A stretch of DNA of 64,000 nt from Rhizobium mesosinicum (lineage in GTDB: Bacteria; Pseudomonadota; Alphaproteobacteria; Rhizobiales; Rhizobiaceae): contig NZ_JAEUAK010000004.1 of NCBI RefSeq assembly GCF_019511345.1, positions 62,001-126,000 on the forward strand, given 5' to 3'. Positions 24,499-34,296 of the stretch are shown one piece after another (position 1 is the first letter of the stretch; each line of letters starts with the position of its first letter). The translations under genes and the position numbers were made by a program. Below the pieces are notes generated by a model. The model did no database searches, had not been told where the DNA came from, and was given only the letters and a program-made list of their open reading frames with translations.

Positions 24499-25716
24499 GT
24501 GACGGACAGACTGGTGATCATCGGCGCGGGGCAGGCAGGCTTCGCATTGGCAGCCAAGCTGCGTGCGCTGAAGGATGAGCGTCCGATCACGCTGATCGGC
24601 GCCGAGGACGTGCTTCCCTACCAGCGCCCGCCGCTATCGAAGAAATATCTGCTGGGCGAGATGTCCTTCGACCGCCTGCTCTTCCGTCCCGAGCATTGGT
24701 ACCCAGACAATAATGTCGAGATCCGCCTTTCGACCTGGGCCGAGCAGATCAAGCGTGATGCGAAGCAGGTCTTGCTGCAGGATGGCTCGGTTCTCGACTA
24801 TGGCACGCTTGCAATCGTGACGGGCTCGACGCCCCGCCGTCTGCCGGCAGCCATCGGCGGTGATCTGGAAGGCGTCTATGTCGCCCGCGACAAGCGCGAT
24901 GCCGATCTGCTGGCAGAGGAAATGCGGCCCGGCCGCCGTGTCCTCATCATCGGCGGCGGTTATATCGGCCTTGAGGCTGCTGCCGTCGCCCGCCATCTCG
25001 GCCTGGAGGTAACCGTCATTGAAATGGCCGACCGGATTCTGCAGCGTGTCGCTGCCAAGGAGACGGCCGATATCATGCGCGCGATTCACAAGAGCCATGA
25101 TGTGACGATTCGCGAAAAGACCGGACTGAAGCATCTCATCGGCAAGAATGGCCGCGTTTCCGGTGCCGAGCTTTCCGACGGCGCCACCATCGAAGTGGAC
25201 TTCGTCATCGTCGGCATCGGCGTCGTGCCGAACGATCTTCTAGCGAAGGAGGCAGGGCTGGAAGTCGGCAATGGAATCATCGTCGACGAATTCGCGCGCA
25301 CATCCGACCCTTCGATCTATGCTGCCGGCGATTGCGCCAGCCTGCCGTGGCAGGGCGGCCGCATTCGGCTCGAATCTGTTCAGAATGCCGTCGATCAGGC
25401 AGATGCCGCAGCCGCCGTCATCGCCGGCGGCAACGAACCCTATGACCCGAAGCCCTGGTTCTGGTCTGATCAGTATGATGTGAAGCTGCAGATTGCCGGC
25501 TTCAATATGGGCTATGATGACACGCTGCTGCGCCCCGGGGCCCGCGAAGGAGCGAGCTCCGTCTGGTATTTCCGTGAGGGCAGGCTGATCGCCGTCGACG
25601 CCATCAACGACGCAAAAGCCTATGTGACGGGCAAGAAGATGCTGGAATCAGGCATCAATCCGGATCGGGCGATGCTCGCTGATCCCTCCGTCGATCTGAA
25701 GCAATTGCTGAGCTAG
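24499..25716 (+). CDS. FAD-dependent ferredoxin/rubredoxin reductase-like oxidoreductase
   Basis: From the GTG at 24499 (GGGAG seven bases upstream) this is a 405-residue pyridine-nucleotide disulfide-type flavoprotein. It has an FAD GxGxxG at the start (VIIGAGQAGFALAAKLR), PYQRPPLSKKYLLGE, the NAD motif IIGGGYIGLEAAAVARHLG at about 150-168, the FAD-binding YAAGDCAS near residue 280 and a C-terminal reductase domain. It would pass electrons from NAD(P)H to a [2Fe-2S] ferredoxin, typically for a P450 or dioxygenase. No such partner is adjacent, and its link with the upstream dehydrogenase is only positional. Confidence 0.85.
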   Translation: MTDRLVIIGAGQAGFALAAKLRALKDERPITLIGAEDVLPYQRPPLSKKYLLGEMSFDRLLFRPEHWYPDNNVEIRLSTWAEQIKRDAKQVLLQDGSVLDYGTLAIVTGSTPRRLPAAIGGDLEGVYVARDKRDADLLAEEMRPGRRVLIIGGGYIGLEAAAVARHLGLEVTVIEMADRILQRVAAKETADIMRAIHKSHDVTIREKTGLKHLIGKNGRVSGAELSDGATIEVDFVIVGIGVVPNDLLAKEAGLEVGNGIIVDEFARTSDPSIYAAGDCASLPWQGGRIRLESVQNAVDQADAAAAVIAGGNEPYDPKPWFWSDQYDVKLQIAGFNMGYDDTLLRPGAREGASSVWYFREGRLIAVDAINDAKAYVTGKKMLESGINPDRAMLADPSVDLKQLLS

Positions 25717-25816
25717 GCGGAGCCAGTTCGCCCGGCTCTGCAGGCAGTTCCAGTTTTGAACTGTCACCATCGCGTTTGCCGCCTAAATAAAGCAGGTGTG
25801 AAAACTTCAAAAAAAG

Positions 25817-25844
25817 CTTGATCGTACCGGGGAATACCCATATC
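25817..25844 (+). promoter_or_regulatory. candidate promoter of tRNA-Ser
   Basis: CTTGAT, 16 bases and CATATC lie 12 bp upstream of the tRNA, resembling the alphaproteobacterial housekeeping promoter (CTTGAC, about 17 bases, CTATAT). Confidence 0.45.
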
Positions 25845-25856
25845 AGGGCTCCCACC

Positions 25857-25946
25857 GGAGAGGTGGCCGAGTGGTCGAAGGCGCTCCCCTGCTAAGGGAG
25901 TATACCAGAAATGGTATCGTGGGTTCGAATCCCATCTTCTCCGCCA
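25857..25946 (+). tRNA. tRNA-Ser (anticodon GCT)
   Basis: This 90-base type II tRNA has an acceptor stem GGAGAGG paired with CTTCTCC. It has a GTGGCCGAGTGG D-arm, an anticodon stem CTCCC/GGGAG around CT-GCT-AA (anticodon 25891-25893) and a long variable arm (ATACCAGAAATGGTAT). The T arm is GTGGGTTCGAATCCCAT, and CCA is encoded at the end. It reads AGC/AGU serine codons. No integrase or att-like repeat was seen next to it. Confidence 0.97.
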
Positions 25947-26096
25947 TCTGTCTTTTCATTAATGAAGTCAGATGGATGCAGCCGGTATCAATCCAGTCAT
26001 AACATTTGCCGCGACACGATTTCGCTTGCCGCAAATCGGGCTGCGCGACGGCCGTAGAATGCTGCGCCCTACGATATGGCGGACAAGTGTCGCCGG

Positions 26097-26429
26097 TTAG
26101 AACCGAAAATACAAACTCACTCCTGACCGCGGACGGTAGCCGTAGTAATCCCGATAGCCGTAATAATCGCGATCGTAATACCGCGGGTATCTATAGCCGT
26201 AGCGGTGATATCTGTAGCATCTGTCATAATATCCGCAGGAACGGTAGGCGTATCGGTGGTTCCAGTAGCGATCCGCACGCCAATGCCGGTGGCTCCGATG
26301 TCTGACTTGCTCGACATTGCCGATCTGCACTTGCTCTGCTCTCGGCACGAACATTGGAGCCGCGTTTAGCGGCGGGGCGAAGGATGCAGCCAGGACGACG
26401 GCTGCGAGTGCTGATAATAGCTTCCTCAT
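26097..26429 (-). CDS. secreted Tyr/Arg-rich small protein, BA14K-like
   Basis: This 110-residue protein starts with a signal peptide (MRKLLSALAAVVLAASFAPP, cleavage near AAP). The mature part is dominated by Tyr, Arg, His and Gly (YRYHRYGYRYPRYYDRDYYG). The N-terminal APMFVPRAEQVQ region resembles the BA14K lectin-like family common in Brucella and rhizobia, though the hallmark C-terminal part is not clear. It ends in YFRF, and a terminal aromatic residue is also common in outer-membrane proteins. The location is the periplasm or cell surface. Confidence 0.6.
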   Translation of the reverse strand: MRKLLSALAAVVLAASFAPPLNAAPMFVPRAEQVQIGNVEQVRHRSHRHWRADRYWNHRYAYRSCGYYDRCYRYHRYGYRYPRYYDRDYYGYRDYYGYRPRSGVSLYFRF

Positions 26430-27006
26430 CGACGTATCCTCTCAGGGTTTCAGCTTGAGCCCCCTGGCGTGAACCTCCGATGAACAGCATCACCGATCGA
26501 ACGGCCCTGGAATCGCGTCCACATACCTCGCTCCCGAATCGCGATGATCGCCGGGCGAATCGCATGCGCAAACCGAATCGCCGCTCGTTGGCTAAGGCTG
26601 AATGCGGTTTCGATTTTTGCACTGGCGAGCTCCACCAGTCGTTGGCGGGTTTTTTCAAAAAATCGGAATCGGGCAGAAAAATGGTGCCGATTTGGCACAG
26701 AGGGCCGCGCTGCCCCTCTTATGAAAGCCCGATAAATATCAGGAAAATAAGCACTTTCTTAATAAAGCCTAAACAAGCGGCTACCCTGCTGCCCAATTTG
26801 TGGCCTTTCAGCAACAGGGTTTCGGTAAGGCTTTCGTAAACCCCTCTCGAACACAAGTTGGTGATTGCGTGACAGCCGCCGTCTTGTATTTTCAGCCTCG
26901 GAAGCAAGGGCTTGACCGCCCGACTTCTTAAAGCACCGGGGGTAAGGCAGGGAAACGTCGTAAGGCGTGATCTTACCTCCGATCGAAACTTGAATTGGAG
27001 GTCATT
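26430..27006. other. long intergenic region upstream of the porin
   Basis: These 577 bp separate the divergent BA14K-like gene and the porin. Several short open frames exist, but none has a ribosome site and a plausible composition together. The right part probably encodes a long 5' leader for the highly expressed porin. CTTGAC occurs at about 26909, but I could not pair it with a clear -10. Confidence 0.4.
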
Positions 27007-28050
27007 ATGAACATCAAGAGCCTTCTTCTTGGCTCTGCTGCCGCTATGGCAGTAGTTTCCGGCGCTCAGGCTGCTGACGCTATCGTTGCAGCCGAGCCGG
27101 AGCCGGTTGAATATGTTCGCGTCTGCGACGCTTACGGCACCGGCTACTTCTACATCCCGGGCACGGAAACCTGCCTGAAGATCAACGGCTACATCCGTTT
27201 CCAGGTTGACGTTGCTCCGAGCGCAAGCTCGATTAGCGCTTCTGGCGGCGGTTCTGTTGATAACGACTCGAGCTGGGACGCTCGTACCCGTGGTCAGGTT
27301 CAGTTCACGGCCAAGAGCGACACCGAATACGGCCCGCTTACCGGCGTTATCGTTCTTCAGGCAAACGCTGATAACGCGTCCAACCAGAAGACGATCCTCG
27401 ACTCGGCTTACCTCGACATCGCTGGCTTCCGTGCCGGTCTCTTCTACTCCTGGTGGGACGATGGTCTCTCCGGCGAAACGGACGACATCGGCTCCCCGGT
27501 TACCCTGCATAACTCTATCCGTTATCAGTACGAAACCGGTGACTTCTACGCTGGCATCAGCGTCGACGAACTGGAAGACGGCCCGTTCTACAACGGCGAA
27601 GAACCTAACAACTTCGGCGTAGCAGTTGGCCTCGGTGGCAAGGCTGGTGCCTTCACCTACCAGATCACTGCTGGTTACGACACCGACAACGAAGAAGGCG
27701 CTGTTCGCGCTATGGGTACCGTTGCTATCGGCCCGGGCACGCTCGGTCTCGCAGCTGTTTACTCCACCAACCCGAACGCTTACTACAACAAGTCTGAGTG
27801 GGCAGTTGCTGCTGAATACGCGATCAAGGCGACCGACAAGCTGAAGATCACCCCCGGCGTTCAGTACTACGGCAACTACGGCATCACCGCTGGTGAGTTC
27901 AACGACGACGTTGATGCTTGGAAGGCTGGCGTAACGGTCGACTATCAGATCGTTGACAACTTCTCGGCTAAGGTTTCGGTTCAGTACCTCGATCCGGACA
28001 ACGCTGACGATGTTACCTCGGGCTTCTTCCGCCTGCAGCGCGCATTCTAA
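27007..28050 (+). CDS. ropA: outer-membrane porin, RopA/Omp2b type
   Basis: This 347-residue protein has a signal peptide (MNIKSLLLGSAAAMAVVSGA, cleavage after AQA). It carries the alphaproteobacterial porin hallmarks VRVCDAYGTGYFYIPGTETCLKI with two Cys, GYIRF strands, an acidic constriction loop (SWWDDGLSGETDD) and a C-terminal GFFRLQRAF ending in Phe. It should form a trimeric 16-strand channel. Codon use differs sharply from neighbours, with many GCT, GTT, GGT and TAC codons, as in very highly expressed genes. GGAGG precedes the ATG at 27007, and a hairpin terminator follows. Confidence 0.93.
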   Translation: MNIKSLLLGSAAAMAVVSGAQAADAIVAAEPEPVEYVRVCDAYGTGYFYIPGTETCLKINGYIRFQVDVAPSASSISASGGGSVDNDSSWDARTRGQVQFTAKSDTEYGPLTGVIVLQANADNASNQKTILDSAYLDIAGFRAGLFYSWWDDGLSGETDDIGSPVTLHNSIRYQYETGDFYAGISVDELEDGPFYNGEEPNNFGVAVGLGGKAGAFTYQITAGYDTDNEEGAVRAMGTVAIGPGTLGLAAVYSTNPNAYYNKSEWAVAAEYAIKATDKLKITPGVQYYGNYGITAGEFNDDVDAWKAGVTVDYQIVDNFSAKVSVQYLDPDNADDVTSGFFRLQRAF

Positions 28051-28077
28051 TCTGATCCGACTTCGGTCATTCAGAGA

Positions 28078-28104
28078 AGCCCGACTTTCGAGCCGGGCTT
28101 TTTC
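28078..28104 (+). terminator. rho-independent terminator of the porin gene
   Basis: AGCCCG-A-CT pairs with AG-C-CGGGCT around TTCG, followed by TTTTT, 27 bp past the stop codon. Confidence 0.88.
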
Positions 28105-28182
28105 ATTTTATGCCGGAAGGCCGATGCATATTGGCAATCTCAAAATAGGGGAAGCCAGACGCGAACGATTTGAGCCGCGAGA

Positions 28183-29076
28183 TCAGCTGAGTTTGCTGAC
28201 AAACCTGCCGATCGTCTCCGGAATGCCTCCTAAATGCAGAAGCGGCGCGTGACCTTGGCCTTTCGCCGTGATCTGCACTATCCGCGGATGCCGCTTCGTC
28301 ATCTCGTCGGTCGTCTGCCGCGACAGCAGATTCGAATTCTCTCCCCTGATAACCAGTAGCGGTATGGAGCGCAGACTTTCGAATTGCGGCCAGAGGTCAG
28401 GGAGAGGGTTGCTGAAATCGACTGCTTTCAGCTGCTCGGCAATGGCGTGGTCATAATCGGCGACAGGTACGCCATTCTGTTCCCGATAGATGGCATTCGC
28501 CATGCCATCCCAATCGGTGAAACCGAGTGCCGGAAAGTAAGCGCCGTGATTCTCCTTGAGGATATCGACCGCCTCACTCCAGCTTTGAGGTCTGCGGTCA
28601 CGGTTGAGATAGTCCCTGATCGCCATAAGCCCGGCTGCCTCGATGACCGGGCCGATATCGTTTAAAACGGCGCCTGCAAGCAGCTCCGGCTTTATGGCTG
28701 CCAGCAGATGCAGAATCAGTCCGCCGCGCGAAGTCCCAATGAAGATGGCTCGATCGATGCCGAACGCAGCGCAGGCGGCAATCACATCGCTGCATTCGAC
28801 AGCGAGATTGTAATTCGCCTTGTTCGCGTCCCGGTCGGACAGGCCGCGCCCGCGATAATCCAGAGCGATGACACGACGGGGAGAAAGTGGGTCTCCTGAC
28901 AGCAGCAACGCGATTTCGTGGAAATCGCGGGCATTGCGCGTAAGGCCCGGCAGGCAGACGATCGGCAGCCGGTCGGGCTCTCCGCCAGTCGGCTGGTAAT
29001 GACGGGCATAGAGCTTCAGCCCGTCGGTCGATCCATAGAATTTTTCGGTAAACCCGTTCGTGACCGCCTCGCCCAT
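28183..29076 (-). CDS. alpha/beta hydrolase
   Basis: This 297-residue alpha/beta-hydrolase-fold protein has the oxyanion region CLPGLTRNARDF, LDYRGRGLSD near residue 73, the nucleophile elbow GTSRGG (Ser116) and the catalytic His in GQGHAPLL near residue 273. An Asp in the preceding strand region is less certain. No signal peptide is present. The sequence is of the broad esterase / haloalkane-dehalogenase-like group common in rhizobia and the substrate is unknown. It is followed by the lytic transglycosylase gene on the same strand, reading in from the right. Confidence 0.85.
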   Translation of the reverse strand: MGEAVTNGFTEKFYGSTDGLKLYARHYQPTGGEPDRLPIVCLPGLTRNARDFHEIALLLSGDPLSPRRVIALDYRGRGLSDRDANKANYNLAVECSDVIAACAAFGIDRAIFIGTSRGGLILHLLAAIKPELLAGAVLNDIGPVIEAAGLMAIRDYLNRDRRPQSWSEAVDILKENHGAYFPALGFTDWDGMANAIYREQNGVPVADYDHAIAEQLKAVDFSNPLPDLWPQFESLRSIPLLVIRGENSNLLSRQTTDEMTKRHPRIVQITAKGQGHAPLLHLGGIPETIGRFVSKLS

Positions 29077-29140
29077 GACATCTCCGTTCCGTCTGCCAGA
29101 ACGAGATGTAACGCGCTTTCGGCAAGTCTGCCAACCGGTC

Positions 29141-31219
29141 TCAGGTCGCGCCGCGGCCTCCGATGAGGTCGCGCTCTATGTCAGGCGTCTGTCCGAGGCG
29201 AGCCTTATAGACCTCGTAATTCTCCATCACCCGCTGCACATAGTTGCGCGTCTCGGGGAAGGGGATACGCTCGATCCAGTCGACGATCTCGTCAACCGGC
29301 TTGCCGCGTGGATCGCCATAGCGGCCGATCCATTCCGGCACGCGCTTTGGGCCGGCATTATAGGCGATGAAGGTCAGGATATAGGAGCCGCCGAAGGCTT
29401 CGATCTGCTCGCCGAGATAATGCGCGCCGAGCGTCGCGTTGTAGCCGGCATCGGCCGTCAGCCTGTCCTTGGAATAGGTAATAGCGTGCCGCTTGGCGAC
29501 GGCCTGAGCCGTGCCCGGCAGGAGCTGCAGGAGTCCTCGGGCGTTGGCTGCGGAGACGGCAGCCGGGTTGAAGGCGCTTTCCTGTCGGGCAATCGCATAG
29601 GCGAGCGCCTTGCCCGAGCCGGAAATATTAGCGTTCGCAGGAATGACGCCGACCGGGAAGGCAAGTGCTGCGACATCGATGCCGCGTCCATAGGCGATCT
29701 TGCCGATCTGCAGTGAAAGATGATGGTCGCCTGCCTGCTCGGCCTTGGCCGTCAGGATCGCAAGCTCGCCGGGGCTCTGGAGTTGATCGGCGAGCGCCAG
29801 ATAGAGGGCTGCCGCGCGCCAACCATGACCTGCGGCCTCCAACCGTCCGATCGCCTGCACGGCTTCGCGCTTTTGGAGATTCTGACGGTCGGCTGTCGTG
29901 GGCGACGGATAGGTGACGTTCAAGGTCTTCCGTCCAAGTCGCTCGGCAGCCAGTTGTCCGTAGAAGGTGCCCGGAAAATTTGCGGCCTTGGCGAAAAATT
30001 CGCTGGCCTTGCCCGGCCCGCCGGCCTCCGCTGAACGCCCGAGCCAGTACCAGGCGCGGGAGACGGAAAGCGGGCCGTTCGAAACCTGCAGGATCTTGCG
30101 GAAATGCGTCTCGGCCGTCGTCGGGTCCTGCAGTCCGCGCAACGCATACCAGCCGGCATGGAACTCCGCTTCGACGATATCCGTCGGCACCGTTGCAACG
30201 GAGGCGGCGACGATCTGGTAGGCCGCCTTGAATTGTCCCTGGTCGACGAGGCCCCGGCTGATGATCCGCTGTTCGTTCCACCATTCGCCGGAATTCATCA
30301 GTTCACTGCGGTCGCGCGGTATCTGCTGCAGGAGCTTGGCAGCTTCGAGATACTTGTCCTGCTTGCGCAGATATTCGATGCGCGCGAAGAGAAAGCCGGG
30401 ATCGCTGCGCCACTTGGCATCGACCGCGTTCAGCAGTGCGCCGGCGTTACCCGCACTGGCGTCGACGGCGGCCCATGCCTTGTAGAGCGACTGCGCCTGA
30501 CCCATGTCGCCGAAGCGCTTGGCCTGCGCCACGCGACCGCGATACATCAGGTAATCCATCCGCGTCTTGTGGTCGGCTGCGGTTAGCAGGCCGGCAAATT
30601 CGGCGAGGATCTTGTCTTCGGTTGCCTTGTCGAGCACCTGTCCGCGCCAGATCCCGCCGATATATTTCGTCGCCTGCGCAGACTTGCCGGTCGCCACGAG
30701 CGCGCGCGACACAATCATCGCGCCCTGCGGCGTCTCGGGGGCGGTATCTCCGAAAGCGTTCAGCACGGCGGCAGGAGCAGGGTTCTCGTCATAGAGCGCG
30801 CGCTCGGAATTGCCGCGCAGGCGTTCCAGACCCGGCCAGCCCTTCAGTTCGTCCGAAGCACTGGCGATCTCATAGGAGGGTACGCCCTTCAGGCCGGAGG
30901 TCGCGATTGCCCAGGTCAGGATGTGGCGATCGAGCGTTCCCGCCGCCATGGTGTTGCGGATGGCGAGCGCCTGTTGCGGATCCTTGCTGGAGAGCGCGTC
31001 GAGACCTGCCTTCAGATCGCCGTTGACGGGCGCGATCACTGGATTGCGCGGGATGGCGCCAGTCGTGATCGACTCGGGGAAGGATGCGGTTTCCGGTATG
31101 AAAGCCAGCGGCTTGACGGCGGGGAGGGGCGCGCCTTCGCCGGGCAGCTGCGATGCAGCACTGCCCCAGGCCGCGGCCACCAGACCGAAGACGGACAGGA
31201 TCAGAACGGCTCTCTTCAT
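29141..31219 (-). CDS. soluble lytic murein transglycosylase (Slt-type)
   Basis: This 692-residue protein has a signal peptide (MKRAVLILSVFGLVAAAWGS) and a long α-superhelical region of about 450 residues (YRGRVAQAKRFGDMGQAQS, WYWLGRSAEAGG). The C-terminal SLT domain carries the catalytic Glu in AIARQESAFNP near residue 545, then ARGLLQLLPGTAQ and FIAYNAGPKRV. It cleaves peptidoglycan glycan strands in the periplasm with 1,6-anhydro product formation. A GTG start at 31267 would add 16 residues ahead of the signal peptide and is rejected. It is divergent from dapA. Confidence 0.93.
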   Translation of the reverse strand: MKRAVLILSVFGLVAAAWGSAASQLPGEGAPLPAVKPLAFIPETASFPESITTGAIPRNPVIAPVNGDLKAGLDALSSKDPQQALAIRNTMAAGTLDRHILTWAIATSGLKGVPSYEIASASDELKGWPGLERLRGNSERALYDENPAPAAVLNAFGDTAPETPQGAMIVSRALVATGKSAQATKYIGGIWRGQVLDKATEDKILAEFAGLLTAADHKTRMDYLMYRGRVAQAKRFGDMGQAQSLYKAWAAVDASAGNAGALLNAVDAKWRSDPGFLFARIEYLRKQDKYLEAAKLLQQIPRDRSELMNSGEWWNEQRIISRGLVDQGQFKAAYQIVAASVATVPTDIVEAEFHAGWYALRGLQDPTTAETHFRKILQVSNGPLSVSRAWYWLGRSAEAGGPGKASEFFAKAANFPGTFYGQLAAERLGRKTLNVTYPSPTTADRQNLQKREAVQAIGRLEAAGHGWRAAALYLALADQLQSPGELAILTAKAEQAGDHHLSLQIGKIAYGRGIDVAALAFPVGVIPANANISGSGKALAYAIARQESAFNPAAVSAANARGLLQLLPGTAQAVAKRHAITYSKDRLTADAGYNATLGAHYLGEQIEAFGGSYILTFIAYNAGPKRVPEWIGRYGDPRGKPVDEIVDWIERIPFPETRNYVQRVMENYEVYKARLGQTPDIERDLIGGRGAT

Positions 31220-31345
31220 CCGGATGACTCGCAACGAAAATACGCCCTTCCATTTGGCTGTAGGCACATTAACGAAACCTTACCAAAGCAGGTAAAATTC
31301 ATTCACATTTGCTATCGGATTTTGCCCTAAACCGATCTATGCGCG

Positions 31346-31374
31346 CTTGTCGCGGCCATATTGCCGCTCTATGG
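31346..31374 (+). promoter_or_regulatory. candidate dapA promoter
   Basis: CTTGTC, 17 bases and CTATGG lie about 60 bp before the dapA ATG, close to the rhizobial housekeeping consensus CTTGAC-N17-CTATAT. Confidence 0.5.
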
Positions 31375-31435
31375 TGCGCAACTCTTATTCATGGAATGCG
31401 GCTGAAGCAAGGATATCGGCCGTGAGGAGCTTTGC

Positions 31436-32320
31436 ATGTTCAATGGGTCCATTCCCGCCCTCGTAACCCCCTTCACTGATGCGGGCCTGGTCGATGAAGA
31501 CAGCTTCGCCGCTCATGTCGCCTGGCAGATCGGGGAGGGCAGCAGCGGTCTCGTCCCGGTCGGCACGACCGGCGAGTCGCCGACGCTGTCGCATGCCGAG
31601 CACAAACAGGTGGTGGAGCTGTGCATCGAAGTGGCCGCCAAGCGTGTGCCCGTCATGGCCGGCGCCGGCTCGAACAATACGCGCGAAGCGATCGAACTTG
31701 CTCAGCATGCCCAGAGAGTCGGCGCGGACGCGGTTCTGGTCGTCACGCCCTATTACAACAAGCCGACACAGAAGGGCTTGATCGCTCATTATTCGGCAAT
31801 CGCCGAAGCCGTCGATCTGCCGATCTATATCTACAACATCCCCGGCCGTTCGGTCATCGACATGACGCCGGAGACGATGGGCGCGCTTGCCAAGGCGCAC
31901 AAGAACATCGTCGGCGTCAAGGACGCGACCGGCAAGATCGAGCGCGTCTCCGAGCAGCGCATCACCTGCGGCAAGGAGTTCCAGCAGCTTTCCGGCGAGG
32001 ATGCGACGGCGCTCGGCTTCAACGCCCATGGCGGCGTCGGCTGCATTTCGGTCACGGCCAACATTGCCCCACGTCTCTGTGCGGAATTCCAGGCGGCGAC
32101 GGCCGCCGGCAATTACGCCAAGGCGCTGGAGCTGCAGGACCGGCTGATGCCGCTGCACAAGGCAGTATTCATGGAGCCTGGCGTCTGTGGCGCGAAATAC
32201 GGCCTCGCAAAGCTTGGCCGCATGAGCCGCATGGTCCGCTCGCCGCTGATGTCCTCGCTGGAGCCCTCGACCGAAGCGGCAATCGACGCCGCGATGCGTC
32301 ACGCCGGTCTGCTGAACTGA
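31436..32320 (+). CDS. dapA: 4-hydroxy-tetrahydrodipicolinate synthase
   Basis: This 294-residue TIM barrel has the DapA signatures [17 protein letters not shown] (residues 40-56), the tyrosines of [10 protein letters not shown] near residue 106 and the Schiff-base Lys162 in GVKDATG. It condenses pyruvate with aspartate semialdehyde in lysine and meso-diaminopimelate synthesis. GGAGC precedes the ATG. smpB follows 101 bp later on the same strand and may be cotranscribed. The upstream slt gene also works on peptidoglycan but is divergent. Confidence 0.95.
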   Translation: MFNGSIPALVTPFTDAGLVDEDSFAAHVAWQIGEGSSGLVPVGTTGESPTLSHAEHKQVVELCIEVAAKRVPVMAGAGSNNTREAIELAQHAQRVGADAVLVVTPYYNKPTQKGLIAHYSAIAEAVDLPIYIYNIPGRSVIDMTPETMGALAKAHKNIVGVKDATGKIERVSEQRITCGKEFQQLSGEDATALGFNAHGGVGCISVTANIAPRLCAEFQAATAAGNYAKALELQDRLMPLHKAVFMEPGVCGAKYGLAKLGRMSRMVRSPLMSSLEPSTEAAIDAAMRHAGLLN

Positions 32321-32421
32321 GGCCAAAACAGGCCCGTGCCTTCACAAAACTGGACCGTTCTCTTACATAGACGACAGGAAGTGAGGGCGCGGCAGTCGCG
32401 CCCTGGAATGGAATTATCGTC

Positions 32422-32901
32422 ATGGCCCCCAAAGGCAGCCAGCGTATCGTGAAGAAGGTCGTCGCGGAAAATCGCAAGGCCCGCTTCAACTATGAGATCA
32501 TCGATACCTATGAGGCGGGCTTGGTGCTGAAGGGCACCGAGGTCAAGTCGCTGCGTGAAGGCAAGGCCAATATCGCCGAATCCTACGCTTCGGATGAGGA
32601 TGGCGAGATTTGGCTGATCAATTCCTATCTGCCGGAATATCTGCAGGCGAACCGTTTCAACCATGAGCCGCGCCGCCGCCGCAAGCTGCTCTTGTCCGGG
32701 CGTGAGATCAACCGTCTGCGCGCAGGCATCAATCGCGAGGGCATGACGCTGATCCCGATGAAGATCTACTTCAACGATCAGGGCCGGGCCAAGCTGGAGC
32801 TCGCGCTAGCCAAGGGCAAGAAACTGCATGACAAGCGCGAATCCGAGAAGGAGCGAGATTGGAACAGGCAGAAGAGCCGTCTGCTGAAAGACAATGGCTG
32901 A
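32422..32901 (+). CDS. smpB: SsrA-binding protein SmpB
   Basis: This 159-residue protein has the complete SmpB fold: [42 protein letters not shown], and a C-terminal basic tail [21 protein letters not shown]. It binds tmRNA and brings it to stalled ribosomes for trans-translation. The tmRNA gene itself is not in this window. The ATG fits the family start ([20 protein letters not shown]). Confidence 0.96.
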   Translation: MAPKGSQRIVKKVVAENRKARFNYEIIDTYEAGLVLKGTEVKSLREGKANIAESYASDEDGEIWLINSYLPEYLQANRFNHEPRRRRKLLLSGREINRLRAGINREGMTLIPMKIYFNDQGRAKLELALAKGKKLHDKRESEKERDWNRQKSRLLKDNG

Positions 32902-32940
32902 GCAATCGCCTGCAAGGTCAGGCTATTTGTGAATGAAGGC

Positions 32941-33522
32941 TCAGTCTTCGAAATCGCTAGCCGGCGCCACTTCGGCGGGACGCGGCGGACGTTCGGAAGG
33001 ATCCCGGCCGATCTCGGCTTTCAACGAAAGAAGATCGATGAAGTGATCGGCCTGGCGGCGCAGGTCGTCGGCGATCATCGGCGGCTGGGTCGACATGGTC
33101 GAAATGACCGAAACCTTGCGTCCCTTGCGTTGCAGCGCTTCGACCAGATTGGTGAAATCGCCGTCGCCGGAGAAGATGACGAGATGGTCGACCGTTTCGG
33201 ACTGTTCCATGGCATCGATTGCGAGCTCGATATCCATATTGCCCTTGATCTTGCGCCGCCCCATGGAGTCGGTAAATTCCTTCGCGGGCTTCGTCACGAC
33301 CTTGTAACCGTTATAATCGAGCCAGTCGATGAGCGGGCGGATAGAGGAATATTCCTGGTCTTCGATAAGCGCGGTATAGTAGTATGCGCGCAGCAGATAT
33401 CCACGTTTCTGAAATGCTTTCAAGAGCTTGCGGTAGTCGATATCAAAGCCCAGACTCTTGGATGCAGCGTAAAGGTTGGCGCCGTCTATGAATAGTGCAA
33501 TTTTTTCGCGTGGGTCAAACAT
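32941..33522 (-). CDS. NYN-domain (LabA/DUF88-like) ribonuclease-fold protein
   Basis: This 193-residue protein has a PIN-like NYN fold with the acidic residues in place: FIDGANLY (Asp13), KGNMDIELAIDAM near residues 93-105 and IFSGDGDFTNLV near 115-126. The C-terminal 25 residues are Pro/Glu-rich and probably disordered. Members are thought to be RNases, but the substrate is unknown. It is convergent with smpB (40 bp apart) and divergent from rpoZ. Confidence 0.85.
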   Translation of the reverse strand: MFDPREKIALFIDGANLYAASKSLGFDIDYRKLLKAFQKRGYLLRAYYYTALIEDQEYSSIRPLIDWLDYNGYKVVTKPAKEFTDSMGRRKIKGNMDIELAIDAMEQSETVDHLVIFSGDGDFTNLVEALQRKGRKVSVISTMSTQPPMIADDLRRQADHFIDLLSLKAEIGRDPSERPPRPAEVAPASDFED

Positions 33523-33750
33523 CGCTTACCAATCCAAAGAGAGTAATCGAAATCCATAAGCCACTTAGCCCAATAAAAACAGCGGCTTGTGGACGTGGCG
33601 TCGAGCTGTTCCGTACTTTATGAATTATTCATATATGAAAGATTTAGGGCACGATTCGGGATATTCCAAGCAACCTTCGGTGGAAATGTCATATTGTGCA
33701 TGGAAATTTAGACCAGCCGCGGATAAAGGCGAGGGGACCCTAACGAAAAA

Positions 33751-33779
33751 CTTGAATTTGCCCGGTTTTAATTGTATCG
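33751..33779 (+). promoter_or_regulatory. candidate rpoZ promoter
   Basis: CTTGAA, 17 bases and GTATCG lie 40 bp upstream of the rpoZ ATG. The -35 is good and the -10 is weak. Confidence 0.35.
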
Positions 33780-33819
33780 GGCGTTTTAATCCTGAAAAGA
33801 CGACCGCAAAGGACAGGCA

Positions 33820-34224
33820 ATGGCCCGTGTCACAGTAGAAGATTGCATTGACAAGGTAGAGAACCGCTTCGAGCTGGTTCTGCTCGCCAGCCACCGCGCC
33901 CGGCTGATTTCCCAGGGTGCATCGATCACCATCGATCGCGACAACGACAAGAACCCGGTTGTGGCTCTGCGCGAAATCGCCGATGAGACCCTGTCGCCCG
34001 ATGACCTGAAGGAAGACCTGATCCACTCGCTGCAGAAACATGTGGAAGTGGACGAGCCCGAGCCCGATCCGGCAAGCCTGATCGCCGCCGGCGCTGCTGC
34101 ATCCGCCGACAGTGAAGATCAGGACGACCTGCCGGAAACGGTCACCTTTGACCAGATGTCGGAAGAAGAGCTTTTGGCCGGTATCGAAGGTCTTGTTCCG
34201 CCGGAAAAGAGCGACGATTATTAA
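33820..34224 (+). CDS. rpoZ: RNA polymerase omega subunit
   Basis: This 134-residue protein begins [23 protein letters not shown], the omega signature, with the RARLISQGA helix and [13 protein letters not shown]. It has an acidic C-terminal extension ending [20 protein letters not shown], as in other rhizobia. It helps assemble the beta-prime subunit and, with beta-prime, forms one ppGpp site in proteobacteria. It precedes the ppGpp synthetase/hydrolase gene rsh, as in many bacteria, but a strong terminator separates them. Confidence 0.95.
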   Translation: MARVTVEDCIDKVENRFELVLLASHRARLISQGASITIDRDNDKNPVVALREIADETLSPDDLKEDLIHSLQKHVEVDEPEPDPASLIAAGAAASADSEDQDDLPETVTFDQMSEEELLAGIEGLVPPEKSDDY

Positions 34225-34230
34225 GCGCAT

Positions 34231-34257
34231 CCCCGACCTTTGAGCGGTCGGGGTTTT
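34231..34257 (+). terminator. rho-independent terminator of rpoZ
   Basis: CCCCGACC pairs with GGTCGGGG around a 7-base loop and is followed by TTTT. Confidence 0.9.
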
Positions 34258-34296
34258 CCTGCGCGGCAAAAGATCGGCGATTACCAATCATCAATC

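Noticed and set aside
25857..25946. tRNA-Ser as an integration site for a mobile island
   Set aside because: No integrase, direct repeat of the tRNA 3' end or composition change is seen next to it.
26450..26839. Open frames in the BA14K-porin intergenic region
   Set aside because: They overlap one another on opposite strands, lack ribosome sites and have unusual Arg/Ser-rich composition.
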